Assembly: GCA_005801425.1 (NCBI GenBank)
Contig: SYDY01000114.1
Coordinates: 1 to 27,005 of the forward strand
Direction of reading: 5' to 3'
Source of the DNA: Bdellovibrionales bacterium
Lineage (GTDB): Bacteria > Myxococcota > XYA12-FULL-58-9 > SYDY01
Length of the DNA: 27,005 nucleotides
Both the position numbers and the translations under genes were made by a program. Below, one piece after another: positions 9,404-17,626 of the stretch (positions are counted from its first letter, which is position 1; each line of letters begins with the position of its first letter). The notes beneath the pieces are model-generated. The model made no database searches, was not told the origin of the DNA, and saw only the letters and a program-made list of their open reading frames with translations.

Positions 9404-11268
9404 GAGTTGTTCATTTTCTCTGTTTGGCCGGCATGTTCGGCTCACTTGCTTCGTGTCAAAGCGGAACCTCTTACGCGGAACCACCCGCGGTTGAATCACG
9501 TGAAATGCCCGATCTGGGTGAAGTTCACGGTGAAGATCTGGGACCGCCTGAAGAACCTGATGTGAATTACGATCTTTTTCCCGATATCGATATGTCCTGC
9601 CACGCACCCACAGAGGACGATACAGCAGATCATATCACCGACTATCTTGTGACCTTTTCGATTCCATCGGACGGGTCCGAATTGTCCATGCGCGTGGTTG
9701 GTAATGATCCGCCTTTGGTGCGTGAAGGTGTGGCACTTGAAAAAGTGAATGATGTGTGGACCGTCACCCTGTGTATGCCCAGTAAGTACCGCGGTACTTA
9801 TTACTACGAGGCAGATCTTCCGGCCGATGAGGGCGATGACGTTTTGATCGATGTGCGGCACAGTCCTGATGAGCCCACGCATCCAAGCATCGAATTTGAT
9901 ACGGTGAATTGGTTTGAATGGGGCACGTGTGTTGATGGTGTGAAAAACGGCACAGAATTGGGCGTGGATTGTGGTGGAAGCCAATGCCTACCATGTTTGG
10001 ATTTGTTTTCATCGTTGACGATGTCTGATGATCAGGCGTGTTTGGATGTAACACCCATTTGCCCTGAGATTGACCTTTTGTGCGAAGATGCAGAGCCTGA
10101 GTTTGGATCGGCCTATATCCTTTCTACATCCGGGCCTGATCGTTACGGGTTTTCTTTGAGCACCCGTGATACGGGGAGGTTTCCAGGTACCTGCACGATA
10201 GCAAACAATTACCAAGTGACGATCCCTCTCCATGCCGATGCGTTGGGCATTAAATTTGATTGGGGGATTTTGGGATCGCCGGATGATTGTATGATGTCAT
10301 CGGATGAATCATCGTTTTCGAAGATCACCCTTGTGCCAAGTGAAGGAACTGCATTGGAGAGTACCTCTGATTATCTTGGTGACGCGTACAGCCAAACCTT
10401 TGCCATGCGATTGCCACAACTTGCTCAAGCTGAGGTGACGCTTTCTTTGAGCATGATGTCGTACAACGGGAATTCGGGCGATGAAGGCGTGTGCGCGCAC
10501 CAAACATACTTTGTCCGCAACATGCGATACGTGGGCGACGATGACGATTCTCCCTGTCGAGACGATGCCGCGTGTTTGAATGGTTCATGTGTTGGTGGAA
10601 AATGCCGAAGACCGCTGAGCCAAGAATTGGTGGGCATCTGGGATTTTGAAGATGATTTACAAAGCACCGGTGACAGCAGCATGACGTTGAGTATGGTAGG
10701 TGCTAATACATCTCCCTCGTTTAGAACGGGCAAATCAGGACAAGGCATCGCATTTGATGGCATCGAAGGACGCTACGTGCGAAACAACATCACGTTCAAC
10801 ACCGAGCATTTGACATTTTCTTTTTGGCTCAAGCTTAGCGAATGGCCCTCTTCAAATCGTACATGTCCGGTAGGATTGGGCACAGAACACCCGACGGCCG
10901 GTACCCATGATAAAGATGTTTATGTGGATGCCGAAGGAAAACTCACTTTCTACACCGCGAGTTCCACCGACGGCCAAGTGTACACCACCCCCAGCGATCC
11001 TCTTGCAATCGAAACGTGGTATCACATCACGGCCGTGGCAGATGGCCCCGACAGCTTCTTGTATATCAACGGAGAGCTGGCCGGTTCCGCCATGGATAAG
11101 GGCAACAACTTTACCCGTTATAATTCCCAGATCCCCAATTTCATCCTGGGGGGCACCACCTATCTGTCCCCCGTCCCTTTTAAAGGGGTCATCGATACTT
11201 TGAAAGTGTGGAACCGAAGCTTGACGGCAAGTGATGTTCAAGATGTGTTTGAGGCTTCAACACCCTAA
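9400..11268 (+). CDS. Lipoprotein with Cys-rich module and C-terminal LamG/concanavalin-like domain
   Basis: Last gene of the operon, 622 aa. ATG 9400 overlaps the previous stop (ATGA), with a GGGGGGAG ribosome site at 9383-9390. The signal MRVVHFLCLAGMFGSLASC ends in lipobox LASC. Residues 70-80 carry PTEDDTADHIT, shared with the second operon gene. Residues about 184-203 form a CVDGVKNGTELGVDCGG-type Cys-rich module like those in the first gene, and a second Cys cluster lies at about 387-405. From about residue 408 the sequence LVGIWDFEDD..., GQGIAFDGIEGRYV, FSFWLKLSEWP, WYHITAVADG, LYINGEL is a clear LamG-like jelly roll, usually a carbohydrate- or protein-binding module. It is likely surface exposed. 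The gene is convergent with the downstream FG-GAP protein, 10 bp away. Confidence 0.85.
   Translation: MRVVHFLCLAGMFGSLASCQSGTSYAEPPAVESREMPDLGEVHGEDLGPPEEPDVNYDLFPDIDMSCHAPTEDDTADHITDYLVTFSIPSDGSELSMRVVGNDPPLVREGVALEKVNDVWTVTLCMPSKYRGTYYYEADLPADEGDDVLIDVRHSPDEPTHPSIEFDTVNWFEWGTCVDGVKNGTELGVDCGGSQCLPCLDLFSSLTMSDDQACLDVTPICPEIDLLCEDAEPEFGSAYILSTSGPDRYGFSLSTRDTGRFPGTCTIANNYQVTIPLHADALGIKFDWGILGSPDDCMMSSDESSFSKITLVPSEGTALESTSDYLGDAYSQTFAMRLPQLAQAEVTLSLSMMSYNGNSGDEGVCAHQTYFVRNMRYVGDDDDSPCRDDAACLNGSCVGGKCRRPLSQELVGIWDFEDDLQSTGDSSMTLSMVGANTSPSFRTGKSGQGIAFDGIEGRYVRNNITFNTEHLTFSFWLKLSEWPSSNRTCPVGLGTEHPTAGTHDKDVYVDAEGKLTFYTASSTDGQVYTTPSDPLAIETWYHITAVADGPDSFLYINGELAGSAMDKGNNFTRYNSQIPNFILGGTTYLSPVPFKGVIDTLKVWNRSLTASDVQDVFEASTP
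9607..9632 (+). repeat. 26-bp exact direct repeat, copy 2 (codes PTEDDTADH)
   Basis: Identical to 6495-6520 in base sequence and reading phase, but here near the N terminus of the LamG lipoprotein and not beside a lectin domain. Confidence 0.9.
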
Positions 11269-11278
11269 TGCTTTGAGA

Positions 11279-13480
11279 TCAACGCGGCGGAACACCAGTC
11301 ACCCATCCATTGTCATCGCGATAAAATGTAAATTTTTTATTGTCCACGTCGATGGTTTGTATATAGCCATGGACATCGTAGATCAGTTGTGCGGACTTCT
11401 TGGTAAGGATCCCGCCGGGATCAAAATCATAAAATGTCATGGTTTCTGATTTTTGCGTATAATATTCAGCGATCAAAAAAAACTGGTCAAGATTGCTTAG
11501 ATAACCGTTCTGAGCACGTTTGTACGCAGTTTCAAGCATCAGAAGTGTGTTATCAAAATAGGGGTTGGCAAGTGTTGCGAAACCTTCTTGCGGGCTTTTC
11601 AAGAAATAGCCGTAGTGTTCTCGTAAATGCTGCGTGCGTGTTTCTTTTCCGCCACCTGTTGTAAAATAAGCATCCCACGCAGCATCCCAATGTTCTTCAA
11701 TACCATCCCAATCACCGTTTTCGCGCCATAGTGCTTGGGTTTGTGCCCAATCGATCCATTGCGTGTAAGGTTCACGAAAGATGACCGGATATGGTGCAGC
11801 AATGCGCATCAAGCCCATGAGTTTTCGTTCATTGTTTTCGGGTAACCATGCTTTGGCCAGTGGGTTATCAAAAGATTGGTGATTGAGCTCATGGGCCAAA
11901 ACAGTGAGAAAGTTATCGGCCGTATCTTGATAGGGCGCATCGCTGGGAAAGGATCCTTCGGGAGCACCAAGAGGCGGCGCGTAGATGTTGCACATTCCAT
12001 AGGGTGTTTTGATTTCAAAATCCATGGGGTCGCCCATGAACTCTTTGACCGTAATGATTTGTATTTGCCAGACCGAACGTGGAATGTTGTCGAGATATTT
12101 ATAAATAAATTCGAGCTGATTCTGTTGCAGTGACATGTTATCAACCACAAGAACGCCAAATTTTTTAAAAATTCTACGATACACGCCAGGGGGGATCCCG
12201 AGGGCATTGGCGGCCCAGGTGCGTTCTGGTTCCGTTTCACCGGTTAAAGATAAAACGAGCGACCATAAGCTTGCGAGCAATGTGGGCATGGGGGCTTCGG
12301 TATCGTTGTCATAGTGCATGAATCCGAGTATTTCTCGATGTGATTTCATGAACATGGTCAACTGCGTTTTGACTGCTTTCCGCATGATCTGGGATCCAGA
12401 GAGCTTGCGCAAAAGATCAATGCGTCGCACAAAATCTGAACGCACCACGCCATCGGATGCTGCCATTGTTTGAATCCACTGCTGTGGTGTTGCCTTTAAG
12501 GCCATGGGGGAAAAAATACTGCGTACGGATTGGCCGAGCGAAAGAAACAGTTGACCACTTTCTGCTGCGATGATCATGTCCAATATGCCGTCGCGGTTGA
12601 GATCCGAAAAATCAATGATTTCCTGACCACGTGTGATCGCTTGAATGTCAAATGCGTTGTCGTTTTCACCCACGATCACATCGCTTTTTTCTAGAATGCC
12701 AAGAGGTTCTATGGGCGAAATAAAACGAATTTCTACTTGATGTTTGTTGTTTCCAAAAACAAGATCCAGTTGCCCGTCACGATTAAAATCGTACAAACAG
12801 GGTTCCGCTTTGTCCAACCCATTGTCCGTCAAAGCAACTGGACGGCTCGAGAAATTCGGCGTTGCTTTGTTTCCTGTGTTGAGCACTGCAGCGATATTTC
12901 CGGTGTAGCTTCCAAGCACCAGATCAATCAGCCCATCGTGATTGAGATCGCCCACATCGATGCGTGATTGGATGGCACGGGGCAAAGGATATCCTATGCC
13001 ATCTGCTTGAAAGACATGGGATGATGCTTCGTTCTCGATGCCTGTGTAGATACGAAGAGATTGGTTTTCAGCAATGACAAGATCCTCTGTGTCATCGCCC
13101 GTGATATCGATGAGAATTGTGGCCGCATTATCATTTTTAACTGCAATGGGGATACCACCGGCATGAAGTGGTGTTGGTGATTCAAATTGCGGTATCGCGG
13201 TATTGCTTGTGTTGCGATACAGCCAAACACCACCGCCTTTGGCGACCAAAATATCAAGCGCCGCATCATGATCCCAGTCGACGAAAAAGGGACGAGGATA
13301 AGCTGGCCAATCATCGGTAGCAATGTCCAAGGGCTTGGGTTCACCGAACAACGTTGTGGGCATGATGGAGGTAGTGAGAAGAGACTGCCCTTTCTCGCTT
13401 GATTCTGAATCAACACGATCTTCTTGCGCTCCTGATGCACATCCCATGCAAAAAATAGCGAAGACCAAACGGCTTTGCAT
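11279..13480 (-). CDS. FG-GAP/VCBS repeat lipoprotein fused to a HExxH metallopeptidase-like domain
   Basis: The frame is open from a GTG at 13561, but I prefer ATG 13480, which gives a short signal (MQSRLVFAIFCMGC) with a poor lipobox (CMGC); no start has a good ribosome site. After the signal, about 300 residues contain FG-GAP-type calcium-binding repeats (FVDWDHDAALDILVAKGG, DITGDDTEDLVIAEN, DLNHDGLIDLVLGSYTG, DFNRDGQLDLVFGNN, DLNRDGILDMIIAAESGQ), expected to form a beta-propeller. The C-terminal half has VLAHELNHQ (HExxH zinc motif, residues 530-534 from this start) and, about 98 residues later, PQEGFATL, a candidate third ligand glutamate; that spacing is longer than usual for gluzincins. 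The predicted role is a secreted or envelope-bound metallopeptidase with a propeller module. The substrate is unknown. Confidence 0.75.
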   Translation of the reverse strand: MQSRLVFAIFCMGCASGAQEDRVDSESSEKGQSLLTTSIMPTTLFGEPKPLDIATDDWPAYPRPFFVDWDHDAALDILVAKGGGVWLYRNTSNTAIPQFESPTPLHAGGIPIAVKNDNAATILIDITGDDTEDLVIAENQSLRIYTGIENEASSHVFQADGIGYPLPRAIQSRIDVGDLNHDGLIDLVLGSYTGNIAAVLNTGNKATPNFSSRPVALTDNGLDKAEPCLYDFNRDGQLDLVFGNNKHQVEIRFISPIEPLGILEKSDVIVGENDNAFDIQAITRGQEIIDFSDLNRDGILDMIIAAESGQLFLSLGQSVRSIFSPMALKATPQQWIQTMAASDGVVRSDFVRRIDLLRKLSGSQIMRKAVKTQLTMFMKSHREILGFMHYDNDTEAPMPTLLASLWSLVLSLTGETEPERTWAANALGIPPGVYRRIFKKFGVLVVDNMSLQQNQLEFIYKYLDNIPRSVWQIQIITVKEFMGDPMDFEIKTPYGMCNIYAPPLGAPEGSFPSDAPYQDTADNFLTVLAHELNHQSFDNPLAKAWLPENNERKLMGLMRIAAPYPVIFREPYTQWIDWAQTQALWRENGDWDGIEEHWDAAWDAYFTTGGGKETRTQHLREHYGYFLKSPQEGFATLANPYFDNTLLMLETAYKRAQNGYLSNLDQFFLIAEYYTQKSETMTFYDFDPGGILTKKSAQLIYDVHGYIQTIDVDNKKFTFYRDDNGWVTGVPPR

Positions 13481-13612
13481 CAATAGAGTGAAAAATGGTT
13501 CTGGCGCATATCCAGTGAGTGTCATGCTCTTGTGGAACATGATATCATAAAAACTGTGCACTTCCCCTTAATTGTTCCATTCTTATCATACAATTCAAAG
13601 AGGGGAGATTGT

Positions 13613-13801
13613 ATGTCTCGATGGGTACGTGGTTCTTTTTTCGGTGTCGTTTTTCTTTGCCTTTCGGGCTGCGATACAGGGACCACAAGAGAAGAGCCTC
13701 ATGCTGAGTGTTCTATCAGTCAGTCTTGGTACGACGGCAAGTGCCGTGATCTGTGTGGATCCGATGCAATATGTTCACTGACCCTGTGCCGTTTTAATTG
13801 A
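13613..13801 (+). pseudogene. 5' fragment of a small lipoprotein gene, cut by an IS element
   Basis: ATG 13613 has a strong GAGGGGAG ribosome site just upstream. The product starts MSRWVRGSFFGVVFLCLSGC, a clear lipoprotein signal with lipobox LSGC, followed by CSISQSWYDGKCRDLCGSDAICS, which looks like the beginning of a Cys-rich module. The reading frame then enters the inverted terminal repeat of the IS remnant at 13779 and stops after seven IS-encoded residues (LTLCRFN). The open frame is 62 codons and could still be translated. I infer that the original protein was longer and lost its 3' part; a naturally short lipoprotein is less likely because the junction coincides with the IS end. Confidence 0.65.
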
Positions 13802-13806
13802 CACCT
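13779..13806 (+). repeat. IS terminal inverted repeat, left
   Basis: Begins TGACCC and continues through CGTTTTAATTGACACCT. It pairs with 14213-14240 with eight mismatches, most of them in one five-base block. Confidence 0.7.
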
Positions 13807-13881
13807 ACGCTGCTATTTTCATCTGTTCCTGTACTTTTTGTTGTTGCCAATGACTCATGCTGCAAATCACGCCAGCCCGTT

Positions 13882-14217
13882 TCAATCAGCGGGGCAGCGA
13901 TTGCGAAGTGCCATTGCCAGCGCAGATTCACACAATTCAACGCGCATGTTATCGTCGATGGCATACCCCACCAAGCGACGGCTGAATGCATCAAGCACTG
14001 CGGCGATATACAAAAATTCCTGAGTTGTACGAGTGTAGCTGATATCCGTCAACCACAGTTTGTTGGGCTCTGAAACGTAAAAATCACGATTCACTGTATT
14101 CGGTGCCAATTTGAAATCATGGTCTGAATCTGTGGTTTTAACGTATTTCCTGCTTGAACTTAGTTGTATATCTTCTTCGGGACATGACTTACCTCTCCTG
14201 TATTTACAGACGAGGCG
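13882..14217 (-). pseudogene. IS3-family transposase OrfB fragment
   Basis: The translated minus strand from 14217 to a stop near 13882 reads KYVKTTDSDHDFKLAPN, NRDFYVSEPNKLWLTDISYT, FLYIAAVLDAFSRRLVGYAI, which is the linker and first part of the DDE integrase core of IS3-family OrfB. The first catalytic aspartate (WLTDISY) is present; the second (normally in HSDRG) and the glutamate are missing because the frame ends just after LRNRCPAD. There is no proper start codon near its left part and the upstream frame is closed by a stop at 14218-14220. It cannot be an active transposase. Confidence 0.85.
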
Positions 14218-14240
14218 TCAAGAAAAACGTGCGGGGGTCA
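14213..14240 (-). repeat. IS terminal inverted repeat, right
   Basis: Reverse complement starts TGACCCCCGCACGTTTTTCT and matches the left end at 20 of 28 positions. The OrfB fragment starts almost at once inside this end, marking the deletion joint. Confidence 0.7.
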
Positions 14241-14267
14241 ACATGCAGCAATCCATTGTAGTCCTAC

Positions 14268-15638
14268 TCAAGCTGGGAATGAGATTGCCTCACGATGGAG
14301 TGCCTCGTAGTAGGGTGTTGCGCGGGTAATCGCCGCCATCATTTCCCGGTCAAGTTGAGGCATGCCATCCTTCACAACCGCTCGGGCCGGGCGAAATCCT
14401 GTGCTTTCCTGAACATCATCATGCCACCCTGGCCATTTATCATAAATTGCGCGACGACCCGCTTGCCATGCAAGCATGCATGGATGGTATTCGAGGCCCA
14501 ATTGGGCACACAATAACGGCAACATGGATGCAGGGGCATTGCACACTGCATCCGTATCCACCACCGGTGTACTTAAGCCCATTTCACCCAACCATGCATG
14601 CAATTCATACACCTGGCGAAATCCCGACTCGGACGCATGAAATCTATCCCATCCGGTGACGGGATTTTCGGAACATTTTTTCAGCGAAATCATCGCAGCA
14701 ATCGGTTCACGCAAGAGAAAACCATGTCGTCCATGGCGCAAAAAAGCATCCATGGATCGGTTTTTAAACATATTGTTCCATCCACCGACCCAATGCCGAG
14801 CCAGATGGGATTCGAGTGCATATGCCATATCCTTGGCCATTGTCACATGCTGTGGCGATGCCGTGCGAAGCATAGCCCATGCAATGGCTTCGTGGGTTTG
14901 AGGTACTAAATCGGGATTATTGATTTGAACATCTGAAATACGGTGGGGGCCACAATAATACGCATCGCCAATAGGTTCATGTCGATAGCTGACATGAGGC
15001 AATGCCATGAAGCTTGTGCTTATTAATGTAGATTTAAATCGCGGACCCGTCCACAGCATCACCATCGTGGCGTCTGGACGTGTTTTCGGCGTGGAAAATT
15101 GGTTGGAAAATTTCATATCGCGTTCAAGCGCTCGTTCGAGATACTTGCGTCCAATTTTTCCTTCACGGTGCAATGGCAACGAAGTTTGTGCCTGGCGTAT
15201 GAGATGCATGTAAACCTGGGGCGTTTCTGCGTAGGTCGCCGCCACCGCCCGTAAACGATTTTCCCAACGCTGCGGCCGATGTTCCAGTGCAAGAAGCTGT
15301 TTCAGTTGACCTTTCGCCCAGCGCTGTGTCGTATGGGTGATATCCGGGTTGCCTATGTAATGCCGATTGAAGGCGTCTTTCAGTGCATCACGCATGTCGG
15401 GTGCCTTGGGTGTTTTTAGCGCCAAATGCCACGCCATCACCAAAGGCCGCATATCTGCGGCCAAATGCGTAGGGCGGAACGTGCGCAACGTATCAACCCA
15501 TTGGTCGGAAACCGTTGCGAAATTTCCCGTCCCTGCGGCCGAACACAAAGCATTATAACAATGCTGCATCATGGTCATCGATGCGCGTAGGGGTCCTTGG
15601 ATCGAAGTCGTTTGATGAGATGTCATGACAGCACACAT
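14268..15638 (-). CDS. Sulfotransferase-like protein with long N-terminal extension
   Basis: 456 aa from ATG 15638; a TTG at 15662 and an ATG at 15626 are alternatives, and none has a clear ribosome site. The C-terminal half fits bacterial sulfotransferase-family proteins. VMLWTGPRFKSTLISTSFM (about residues 193-211) corresponds to the 5'-phosphosulfate loop, HEPIGDAYYCGPHRISD follows as in that family, HGFLLREPIAAMISL matches the 3'-phosphate-binding strand with its Arg, and WHDDVQESTGFRP matches the family's W..HV..STGF end. The expected activity is transfer of sulfate from PAPS to an alcohol or amine; the acceptor is unknown. The first 190 residues are a helical extension that I do not recognise. 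No signal peptide, so cytoplasmic or exported by a dedicated system. It is divergent from the ankyrin gene, and its 3' end lies 27 bp from the IS remnant but seems intact. Confidence 0.7.
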   Translation of the reverse strand: MCAVMTSHQTTSIQGPLRASMTMMQHCYNALCSAAGTGNFATVSDQWVDTLRTFRPTHLAADMRPLVMAWHLALKTPKAPDMRDALKDAFNRHYIGNPDITHTTQRWAKGQLKQLLALEHRPQRWENRLRAVAATYAETPQVYMHLIRQAQTSLPLHREGKIGRKYLERALERDMKFSNQFSTPKTRPDATMVMLWTGPRFKSTLISTSFMALPHVSYRHEPIGDAYYCGPHRISDVQINNPDLVPQTHEAIAWAMLRTASPQHVTMAKDMAYALESHLARHWVGGWNNMFKNRSMDAFLRHGRHGFLLREPIAAMISLKKCSENPVTGWDRFHASESGFRQVYELHAWLGEMGLSTPVVDTDAVCNAPASMLPLLCAQLGLEYHPCMLAWQAGRRAIYDKWPGWHDDVQESTGFRPARAVVKDGMPQLDREMMAAITRATPYYEALHREAISFPA

Positions 15639-15779
15639 TGCACCCGATATGATAGAATTCAAGGGAACGAATCAATGCGGTGTCAATGGCACTCTCTTTC
15701 CCAGTGGGGCACGCACCAATCTGATGCAATGCGTCGATAATGTGTATGAGCACCACGAGCCGCTGGTGAAAGGCTCCGC

Positions 15780-17600
15780 ATGACGAGCAATTTTCAACGT
15801 GTGGCTTCTGCATTGTTTGCTCCAGCACCGCCGTTTGAGCCTAAGACCGAGCTGAATTTGTTTCAAAGGGTGTCTGGTGATCATCGCACGCATATTGAAA
15901 GCGATATCAAAAAATTTCACGATCAGGTGGACAAGCAAGTGAAATGGGGGTGCACACCTCTGTGGGCTGCTGCCAATAATGGATCTCTTGCGAGTATCAA
16001 TGCACTTCTTGCAGCGGGTGCCACAGCGGGTATTGCTTCAGATGTTGGTGTTTACCCTCTGCATGAGGCGGCAGGGTTAGGTCACAATGCATGTGTCGAA
16101 CGTTTGCTGGCTGAACCATGGCAAGCCAATACACAGCGTTCGGAAGCGCGGGTATTGATTGCGCTGCGCCATCTGATGAATTCCGGGAAAAAAGTATCAC
16201 ATGTGAAATTGGATCGCGCCATCGCGGGGATGACAGGACAAAACATTTCGACGTTAAATCAACCTGAATCCTTATTGGTTTATGCTGCGCAAATTGCCGA
16301 CGCAGAAGGAACCATCTTGGGTTACAACATCAACGGATGGTACGCACGCGCCTATATGATGCAAAAACTGCGTGTGTTGATTTCGATGTGTTTGGAACCC
16401 AGTATCACGCCAGACGAACGTATTTTGTTACAACGTGAAGCGGTGGCCACACTTGATACTTTCGGGAATATACACCGACTTTTAAGCGTACGACGCGGCA
16501 GGACGAATGCGACATCGCCTCTTACAGAAAGCAATACCAAGGCGCTTCTCACACGAGAAGCACGCATGGCGATAGGACGTGCAAATCAACGCCCGCATGT
16601 AGAACATCCTGTATGGGCGGGATACGATGGGCATGCATGCTATGCCGCAATTCGTTTTGAGTCGGGTGGTGAAAAACCAGGATATCATATTTGGTTTGAT
16701 AATTTAGGAGCGGGATCGCAAAGTCAGCACGAAACCGATGATGGTCGTGTTGCATCAGAGCATCTTTTTATCCCACTGGATGTGGGAGGAAACGCGTGCG
16801 AAATCGCCGAAGATTGTTTGACGACAATCTTTGACTGTTTGACCAATACCAATGAAACACTTGAACCTGTCTATGCAACGTTTTTACGATGGGTGCGTGA
16901 AGGCAGTGCTAAAGAAATTCGCGATGCATGGGTGCAAAATAGGCAAATTGGTCCATCGTGTGTAACGCGTTCAGACGTTCCTGGAATGCGCCGAAGATTG
17001 CCGGAGGATCTGTATGCAAAATTTAAAATATTCGAAAGAAAATGTGTAAAGAAACTGGTGAAGCGTCATGTTGATGTGTTGAAAGAAATTAAGGCCAGCG
17101 CACATCATTCGATTCGTGAAGCATTGCACGATGTATTAGGAAGTGAAGCGCGATATCGCGAGCAACAATTGCGAAGCTTTATGAGTGATTGTGTGACGGG
17201 TGAATATCGCAAAGATGCGCTTAGAAATTTACCATGGGAAATTGTCGCCAAAACGTTGGATGATGAGAAAACCCTTGTGGCCATGATTCGGCTGGGACTT
17301 GATCCTGCTGTTCAGGATAAAAAAGGTCAAACATTACTTCATGTGGCGGCACAACGGGGTTACTTTCAACTCATACGAACCATGATTTGCGAATACAATA
17401 CGAGTCCGAATGTTGCGGATAAGAAAGGATTTACGCCATTGCATACTGCGGTGATGGCTGCATGTTCAGAATCCATTCAACTGCTGAAATCATTGGGGGC
17501 CAATCCCCAACAAGCGAACAAAGAAGGCCTATCCCCGACGAAATTGATCGATGCACAGCAGGCTGCCATTTCTCAAGTTCATGCGAGCTTGGTTTCTTGA
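15780..17600 (+). CDS. Ankyrin-repeat protein with putative permuted papain-like protease core
   Basis: 606 aa, ATG 15780 preceded by GAAAGG. Two N-terminal ankyrin repeats (residues about 55-110: GCTPLWAAANNGSLASINAL, VYPLHEAAGLGHNACVERLL) and two to three C-terminal ones (about 510-590: GQTLLHVAAQRGYFQLIRTM, GFTPLHTAVMAACSESIQLL) flank a large central region. That region contains GYDGHACYAAI (H285), YHIWFDNLGAGS (N308), a later IPLDVGG strand, then NRQIGPSCVTRS (Q389, C394) followed by LYAKFKIFE. From memory this order, His then Asn then Gln-x4-Cys, occurs in effector-type cysteine proteases of intracellular bacteria and equals a circularly permuted papain site. That assignment is inference. 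No signal peptide. Ankyrin repeats normally bind proteins, so a host- or prey-directed effector is possible; an internal role cannot be excluded. Confidence 0.75.
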   Translation: MTSNFQRVASALFAPAPPFEPKTELNLFQRVSGDHRTHIESDIKKFHDQVDKQVKWGCTPLWAAANNGSLASINALLAAGATAGIASDVGVYPLHEAAGLGHNACVERLLAEPWQANTQRSEARVLIALRHLMNSGKKVSHVKLDRAIAGMTGQNISTLNQPESLLVYAAQIADAEGTILGYNINGWYARAYMMQKLRVLISMCLEPSITPDERILLQREAVATLDTFGNIHRLLSVRRGRTNATSPLTESNTKALLTREARMAIGRANQRPHVEHPVWAGYDGHACYAAIRFESGGEKPGYHIWFDNLGAGSQSQHETDDGRVASEHLFIPLDVGGNACEIAEDCLTTIFDCLTNTNETLEPVYATFLRWVREGSAKEIRDAWVQNRQIGPSCVTRSDVPGMRRRLPEDLYAKFKIFERKCVKKLVKRHVDVLKEIKASAHHSIREALHDVLGSEARYREQQLRSFMSDCVTGEYRKDALRNLPWEIVAKTLDDEKTLVAMIRLGLDPAVQDKKGQTLLHVAAQRGYFQLIRTMICEYNTSPNVADKKGFTPLHTAVMAACSESIQLLKSLGANPQQANKEGLSPTKLIDAQQAAISQVHASLVS

Positions 17601-17626
17601 TGCCATTTTTTTTGATGAGTGAGATA

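Larger units (their letters stand above)
13779..14240 (-). mobile_element. Internally deleted IS3-family element, 462 bp, both ends kept
   Basis: Imperfect 28-bp inverted repeats (13779-13806 and 14213-14240, 20 of 28 positions equal, both beginning TGACCC when read inward) bound a fragment of an IS3-type OrfB on the minus strand. Full IS3 elements are typically over 1.2 kb, so OrfA, the first part of OrfB and the end of OrfB are missing. I could not find a convincing target duplication: the flanks share only AC. It explains the gene-free stretch from 13802 to 14267. Confidence 0.75.

Noticed and set aside
13770-14250. Target-site duplication around the IS remnant
   Set aside because: Flanks CAC (left) and ACA (right) do not match as a 3-4 bp repeat; only AC is shared, which is not significant.
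17575-17620. Terminator after the ankyrin gene (stem CAAGTTC/GAGCTTG then a T-run)
   Set aside because: A 7-bp stem with one wobble pair can form, but the run of nine Ts starts about 15-20 nt after it, too far for an intrinsic terminator.
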